Positions 59,937-64,000 of a stretch of DNA of 64,000 nt are shown here, piece by piece. This DNA comes from Chromatiaceae bacterium. GTDB lineage: Bacteria; Pseudomonadota; Gammaproteobacteria; Chromatiales; Chromatiaceae. Where the stretch lies: the NCBI GenBank assembly GCA_024235415.1, contig JACKML010000002.1, forward strand, positions 186,001 to 250,000, given 5' to 3'. The notes under the pieces were generated by a model. It made no database searches. It was not told where the DNA came from and worked only from the letters and a program-made list of their open reading frames with translations. The stretch's first letter is position 1. Every line of letters starts with the position of its first letter. The position numbers and the translations under genes are program-made.

Positions 59937-59974
59937 GAAAAAAGGAAAGGGCTCGGGATTTCTCCCAAGCCCTT
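59937..59974 (-). terminator. Rho-independent terminator of the tRNA transcript
   Basis: On the minus strand, AAGGGCT (59974-59968) pairs with AGCCCTT (59953-59947), extended past one mismatch by GGGA/TCCC around a small loop. It is followed by CC and a run of six T (59943-59938). This is a standard intrinsic terminator 9 bases after the tRNA-Glu gene. Confidence 0.8.
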
Positions 59975-59982
59975 GACTTGTA

Positions 59983-60058
59983 TGGCGTCCCGTAGGGGAG
60001 TCGAACCCCTGTCGTCGCCGTGAAAGGGCGATGTCCTAGGCCTCTAGACGAACGGGAC
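59983..60058 (-). tRNA. tRNA-Glu (anticodon TTC), CCA encoded
   Basis: A 76-base minus-strand tRNA. The 7-bp acceptor stem pairs GTCCCGT with ACGGGAC, the discriminator base is G, and CCA is encoded. The anticodon loop contains TTC within GCCCTTTCACGGC, and the T arm reads AGGGGTTCGACTCCCCT. All arms pair well. It follows tRNA-Ala by 15 bases in the same transcript, downstream of gltX and glnS. Confidence 0.97.
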
Positions 60059-60073
60059 GAAAAACCTGATTTT

Positions 60074-60149
60074 TGGTGGAGCCAGGCGGGATCGAACCGC
60101 CGACCTCAACACTGCCAGTGTTGCGCTCTCCCAGCTGAGCTATGGCCCC
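60074..60149 (-). tRNA. tRNA-Ala (anticodon GGC), CCA encoded
   Basis: A 76-base minus-strand tRNA. The acceptor pairs GGGGCCA with TGGCTCC, including a G-T pair near the end as expected; discriminator A and CCA are encoded. The anticodon loop CTGGCAG gives GGC, and the D arm AGCTCAGCTGGGAGAGC and T arm are canonical. It is the first gene of a two-tRNA transcript. Confidence 0.97.
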
Positions 60150-60164
60150 TCAAACGAGGCGCGT

Positions 60165-60193
60165 ATGGTATTAAAGCCTCTATTCCTTGTCCA
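60165..60193 (-). promoter_or_regulatory. Sigma-70 promoter for the tRNA-Ala/tRNA-Glu transcript
   Basis: On the minus strand TGGACA (60193-60188) and TACCAT (60170-60165) are spaced by exactly 17 bases, 15 bases ahead of the mature tRNA-Ala 5' end. The -35 matches five of six consensus positions, the -10 four. The discriminator after the -10 is GC-rich (ACGCGCC), as in stringently controlled stable-RNA promoters. Confidence 0.55.
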
Positions 60194-60226
60194 GCATTTT
60201 GACGATTTTTTTGCCCTCGACCTGGA

Positions 60227-61897
60227 TCACTCGTCCCCGCCTTTGCCCCACGAGTCGCGCAGCGAGACGATGCGGTTGAACACCAGTCTGCCCGGCGCGC
60301 TGTCTTCGCTATCGAGACAAAAATAGCCTTCGCGCTCGAACTGGTAGCGTTCGCCGACCGCGGCCCGTGCCAGCTCCGGTTCGACGATGCAATCGCGCAG
60401 CACCTGCAGTGACTCGGGATTGAGGTCGTCGAGGAAATCGCCGCCCTTGCCGGGTTCTGCGGATTTGCACAGGCGATCGTACAGCCGCACTTCCGCCTTG
60501 TGACCTTGTGTGGCCGACACCCAGTGGATGACACCGCGCACCTTGCGACCCTCGGGATTGTGGCCGAGCGTGTCAGGGTCATAGGTACAACGCAGCTCGA
60601 TGATCCGGCCGGATGCATCCTTGACCGCCTCGTCGCAACGCACCACGTACGCATTGCGGAGGCGGACCTCGCCGCCCAGCACCAGGCGCTTGTACTTCTT
60701 GTTGGCCTCCTCGCGGAAGTCGGCGCGATCGATATAGATCTCTCGTGTCAGCACCAACTCGCGGGTCCCCAGGGTATCGTCCTTGGGGTGATTGCCGGCC
60801 TGCAAGACCTCACCCTGGTCTGCCGGGTAGTTGCTGATAACCACCTTCAGCGGATCAAGCACGGCCATGCGCCGCGGGGCAATGGCATCGAGGTGGCCGC
60901 GGATACTGTTCTCCAGCACACCCATCTCCACCGTGCCCTCGGACTTGGTGACACCGATCGCCTCGCAGAAGTGCCGGATCGACTCCGGCGTGTAGCCACG
61001 TCGACGCAGCCCGGCGATGGTCGGCATGCGCGGGTCGCTCCAGCCGGAAACACGCTTCTCCTGCACCAACTGGGTCAGACGGCGCTTGCTCATCACCGTA
61101 TATTCGAGATTGAGACGCGAGAACTCGATCTGCCGTGGGTGACAATCGATGCTGATGTTGTCCAGCACCCAGTCGTACAGCGGACGGTGATCCTCGAACT
61201 CGAGCGTGCACAGAGAGTGTGTGATGCCCTCGATGGCATCCGAGATCGGGTGCGTATAGTCGTACATCGGGTAAATGCACCACTCGGCGCCAGTCTGGTG
61301 GTGAATCAGTCCATGACGAATCCGGTACAGCGCCGGGTCGCGCAGATTGATATTGGGTGACGCCATATCGATGCGCGCCCGCAACGTCCGGCTCCCGTCC
61401 GCGAACTCTCCGGCGCGCATGCGTTTGAACAGGTCAAGGTTCTCTTCGATCGTTCGATTGCGGAACGGACTCTCCCTGCCCGGCTCGGTGAGCGTGCCGC
61501 GATACTCGCGTACCTGTTCCGGGTTCAGGTCGCAGACAAAGGCCTTGCCTGCATTGATCAGTTCGACCGCAAAGCCGTACAGCTGCTCGAAGTAGTTGGA
61601 GGCAAAACGCAGCTCGGCCCATTCGTAACCCAACCAGCGCACATCCTCCTTGATGGCCTCGACGAATTCCTCTTCCTCTTTAGCCGGGTTGGTATCGTCG
61701 AAACGCAGGTTGCAGCTGCCAGGGTAGTCCTGCGCGATCCCGAAATTGAGCACGATCGACTTGGCGTGGCCGATATGCAGGTAGCCGTTCGGCTCCGGCG
61801 GGAAGCGGGTGTGGATCGTGCTGTGGCTACCGCTCTGCAGATCACTATCGATGATCTGGCGGATGAAATTCTTCGGTGTATTGATTTCGCCGTTCAT
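60227..61897 (-). CDS. glnS: Glutamine-tRNA ligase GlnS
   Basis: A 556-residue class Ib synthetase that charges tRNA-Gln directly. The HIGH motif appears as PPEPNGYLHIGHAKSI (residues about 33-48) and the KMSKS motif as VMSKRRL. RFDDTNPAKEEEEFVEAI and QRAGAEWCIYPMYDYTHPI-like segments (here HQTGAEWCIYPMYDY) are diagnostic of GlnRS against GluRS. The C-terminal double beta-barrel anticodon domain is present to LRDSWGKGGDE. A dedicated GlnRS indicates no need for tRNA-dependent amidation for Gln. It is 39 bases after gltX. Confidence 0.97.
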   Translation of the reverse strand: MNGEINTPKNFIRQIIDSDLQSGSHSTIHTRFPPEPNGYLHIGHAKSIVLNFGIAQDYPGSCNLRFDDTNPAKEEEEFVEAIKEDVRWLGYEWAELRFASNYFEQLYGFAVELINAGKAFVCDLNPEQVREYRGTLTEPGRESPFRNRTIEENLDLFKRMRAGEFADGSRTLRARIDMASPNINLRDPALYRIRHGLIHHQTGAEWCIYPMYDYTHPISDAIEGITHSLCTLEFEDHRPLYDWVLDNISIDCHPRQIEFSRLNLEYTVMSKRRLTQLVQEKRVSGWSDPRMPTIAGLRRRGYTPESIRHFCEAIGVTKSEGTVEMGVLENSIRGHLDAIAPRRMAVLDPLKVVISNYPADQGEVLQAGNHPKDDTLGTRELVLTREIYIDRADFREEANKKYKRLVLGGEVRLRNAYVVRCDEAVKDASGRIIELRCTYDPDTLGHNPEGRKVRGVIHWVSATQGHKAEVRLYDRLCKSAEPGKGGDFLDDLNPESLQVLRDCIVEPELARAAVGERYQFEREGYFCLDSEDSAPGRLVFNRIVSLRDSWGKGGDE

Positions 61898-61936
61898 CGT
61901 TGCTTCATTCCATCTTTCTGGCGGTGGGTCACTGCA

Positions 61937-63337
61937 TCAGCCCTTGTTCCGGATGTAAGAGATGGCGCGGTCGATACGGCGCAGCGTCGCGTCGCGGCCG
62001 ACCAGATGCACCGTCAGATCCAGATCCGGGGAAGGCGCGCCTCCAGTCACCGCAACCCGCAATGGCATCGCGACCTTGCCGAACCCGACACCGAGTTCGC
62101 CGACTGCCTGCGCAATGGCATCGTGGATGGCCGTGCGCTCCCAGTCCGGCAGCGACTCGAGTTTGCCGCGGGCACAACCCAGTGCCTCGTCGGCGCCATC
62201 TTTCAGTGCCTTCTTTGCGGCTGCAGCGTCAAACTCGGCAAAGTCCCGGTAGTAAAAACGGCACAGGGCAGCCAGTTCGACCAGGGTCCCGGCACGCTCG
62301 CGTTGCGCATCGATCACAGCGGCCAGGTCCGGGCCTTGCGCCGTTGCGACACCATCGGCATCCATGAATTCCCTCACCAGGTCCGCGAGTCGAGCCAGAT
62401 CGGCCGTCTTTATGTACTGCTGGTTGACCCAGACGAGTTTCTCCGTATTAAACGCCGACGGCGCCCGGTTGACCGCGGCCAGGTCAAAGTACTCGACCAT
62501 CTCAGCTCGACCGAACAGTTCCTGATCGCCATGTGACCAACCAAGACGCACCAGGTAGTTCAGCAGGGCTTCGGGCAGGAACCCGTCTTCCTTGTACTGC
62601 ATCACGCTGACCGCACCGTGGCGTTTGGAAAGCCTGGCACCGTCATCACCGAGGATCATCGGCACGTGACCGAAGGCAGGCACCGGCCAGCCCATCGCAC
62701 GAAACATGTTGATCTGTCGCGGCGTGTTGTTGATGTGATCGTCGCCGCGGATCACCTGGGTAATCCCCATGTCGTGGTCATCGACCACCACCGAGAGGTT
62801 ATAGGTCGGCGAGCCATCGGTGCGGCGGATAATCAGATCGTCCAGCTCGGTGTTGCTGACCACTATTGACCCACGGATCAGGTCGTCGATCACCACGTCG
62901 CCATCTTGCGGGTTGAGAAAACGCACCACATGTGGCTGATCAGGGTCGACGTCGCGCCCGCGGCAGTGACCGTCGTAGCGCGGCTTCTGCTTGTTCGCCA
63001 TCTGCTCGGCACGCAATACGTCGAGGCGGTCCTTCGAGCAGGTGCAACGATAGGCCTGGCCGGCCGCCAGCAACTGATCGATCACCTCGTTGTAGCGGTC
63101 GAATCGCTGCGTCTGGTAGTAAGGCCCCTCGTCATAGTCCAGATCCAGCCAGTCCATGGCCTCGAGGATGGCGTTGACCGAATCCTCGGTGGAGCGCTCG
63201 AGGTCTGTGTCCTCGATGCGCAGCACAAACTGCCCACCATGGCGACGGGCATACAACCAGGAAAACAGCGCCGTACGGGCGCCGCCGACGTGCAGATAGC
63301 CGGTGGGACTGGGCGCGAATCGGGTCTTGATGGTCAT
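61937..63337 (-). CDS. gltX: Glutamate-tRNA ligase GltX
   Basis: A 466-residue GluRS. HIGH is present as FAPSPTGYLHVGGARTALF and KMSKS as ARLSKRHGAVSV. The zinc-binding loop is visible in RCTCSKDRLDVL and PRYDGHCRGRD (C-x-C ... Y-x-x-x-C), as in E. coli GluRS. It charges tRNA-Glu, whose gene lies 2 kb downstream on the same strand. Length is normal and the helical anticodon-binding domain is complete. Confidence 0.97.
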   Translation of the reverse strand: MTIKTRFAPSPTGYLHVGGARTALFSWLYARRHGGQFVLRIEDTDLERSTEDSVNAILEAMDWLDLDYDEGPYYQTQRFDRYNEVIDQLLAAGQAYRCTCSKDRLDVLRAEQMANKQKPRYDGHCRGRDVDPDQPHVVRFLNPQDGDVVIDDLIRGSIVVSNTELDDLIIRRTDGSPTYNLSVVVDDHDMGITQVIRGDDHINNTPRQINMFRAMGWPVPAFGHVPMILGDDGARLSKRHGAVSVMQYKEDGFLPEALLNYLVRLGWSHGDQELFGRAEMVEYFDLAAVNRAPSAFNTEKLVWVNQQYIKTADLARLADLVREFMDADGVATAQGPDLAAVIDAQRERAGTLVELAALCRFYYRDFAEFDAAAAKKALKDGADEALGCARGKLESLPDWERTAIHDAIAQAVGELGVGFGKVAMPLRVAVTGGAPSPDLDLTVHLVGRDATLRRIDRAISYIRNKG

Positions 63338-63628
63338 TGAATTACAGTCGGGCCTGCCAAACGCGTGATTCTATCAGTCCCGGTTCGATTGACTAGCCGG
63401 AAACAGCGATTCCTGCGGTGATTCGCCTGCCTCGTCCATTCCGATCGGTGGCGGTCAACTGGCAACTGCAAACGAATCCGCCGCGGAATCGTCCGGCCCT
63501 TGTCTCGACCGGCTATGCGTCCCATGATCCCGTGATCGACAACGGCTGCAGATCCCGAACGTGCCCCCCGCACGAACAAGCGGGTAACTTGGCGCCACCG
63601 GGCTGGCTATCGACCCCGAAGATTGGAC

Positions 63629-64000
63629 ATGGCACGAGAAGACAGATCAGACATCCCTATTCTGCGGCTTCTGCTGCTTTTCCCCGCACTGCTGCTCGCC
63701 GCCTGCGGCACGCTGCCGGACAATACGGCACGGATATCGAGCACCCGAATGACAGCCATCGACAGTACGCTTTACAAAGCGGTCACCGCCAATGTCGCCG
63801 AACACCCGGGACTTTCGGGATTCCACCTGTTGCCAGATGGCCTGGATGCCTTCGCCGCCCGCGCATTGCTGGCGAACAGGGCTGAACGCACGATCGATGC
63901 CCAGTACTACCTGTTCCACGACGACCTGACCGGCAACCTGCTGCTCGAACGCCTGCTGGCCGCCGCGGACCGTGGAGTACGTGTGCGCCTGTTGATCGAT
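63629..64000 (+). CDS. Phospholipase D-family lipoprotein (ClsC-like), 3' end outside window
   Basis: The first 124 residues are visible and run off the window. MAREDRSDIPILRLLLLFPALLLAACGTLP is a lipoprotein signal with lipobox LLAA-Cys (quoted in part: key Cys26). Then comes RALLANRAERTIDAQYYLFHDDLTGNLL, typical of the first strand and helix of the PLD superfamily before the first HKD motif, which lies beyond the end. Related proteins include ClsC/YmdC and other exported PLD-type phosphodiesterases. It is divergent from gltX with 291 bases between; that spacer shows no gene or clear element. Confidence 0.75.
   Translation, partial: MAREDRSDIPILRLLLLFPALLLAACGTLPDNTARISSTRMTAIDSTLYKAVTANVAEHPGLSGFHLLPDGLDAFAARALLANRAERTIDAQYYLFHDDLTGNLLLERLLAAADRGVRVRLLID

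Noticed and set aside
1..64000. CRISPR array, prophage, rRNA operon, complete insertion sequence, riboswitch of a familiar class
   Set aside because: No regularly spaced direct repeats, phage structural genes, rRNA sequence, transposase gene or recognised riboswitch core was seen on reading both strands; covariance-model searches could still find weak RNA elements.

Overview
The window is a dense, GC-rich stretch of a Gammaproteobacterium chromosome. Housekeeping genes, in an order resembling Pseudomonas and its relatives, make up most of it: rluC/rne, kdsB-ycaR-lpxK-exbD-exbB-comEC, a DUF2062 gene, lolD/lolC and mfd. A two-gene-subunit SdhCDAB with SdhE, separate GlnS and GltX, PhoBR and LPS genes fit that class. 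Exosortase-A-type accessory genes and periplasmic rhodanese and DsrE-like proteins suggest an environmental, EPS-forming and perhaps sulfur-oxidising lineage, but genus cannot be fixed from the sequence alone. No phage, intact insertion sequence, rRNA or CRISPR array was seen.

Layout. 0-11 kb: the end of an AEC permease, a PLP enzyme, a YiiX-like papain-fold gene, then a tightly packed fatty-acid beta-oxidation operon (fadE, thiolase, fadJ, acyl-CoA synthetase, YciA-type thioesterase). 11-15 kb: a PCuAC copper chaperone, a TRAP transporter (lipoprotein receptor, small and large permeases) and an 86-aa orphan. 15-19 kb, minus strand: sdhCDABE. 18.7-21 kb, minus strand: darP and recJ. 21-24.4 kb: a phosphopantetheinyl transferase, galE, uppP and a small secreted trypsin-fold protease.

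24.4-32.1 kb is the most unusual block. It is the exosortase-A-associated accessory set: AMP-forming acyl ligase, PLP decarboxylase, acyl carrier protein, two alpha/beta hydrolases, an asparagine-synthetase-like protein whose glutaminase Cys is missing, and a polysaccharide deacetylase. No exosortase gene lies in the window. Adenylation, carrier protein, decarboxylated amine and an ATP-dependent amide-forming domain together look like a pathway for a small acyl-amide or amino-acid-derived product, perhaps a polysaccharide decoration.

32-35 kb, minus strand: phoB-phoR-phoU with a recognisable Pho box. 35-41 kb: sppA, a HAD phosphatase, rluC, and divergently rne with a long structured leader. 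41-50 kb: phosphatase, LPS, ExbBD, ComEC and Lol genes, with a 169-bp inverted-repeat element whose two ends supply the stop codons of the convergent genes around it. 50-54.9 kb: the agmatine-to-putrescine pair aguAB, a DUF3530-like hydrolase, and three small exported proteins including a rhodanese and a DsrE-like protein. 55-64 kb: mfd, a CsiV-like gene, two small membrane proteins, a divergent CsrA homologue with an acidic tail, tRNA-Glu and tRNA-Ala with promoter and terminator, glnS, gltX, and the start of a phospholipase-D-family lipoprotein.
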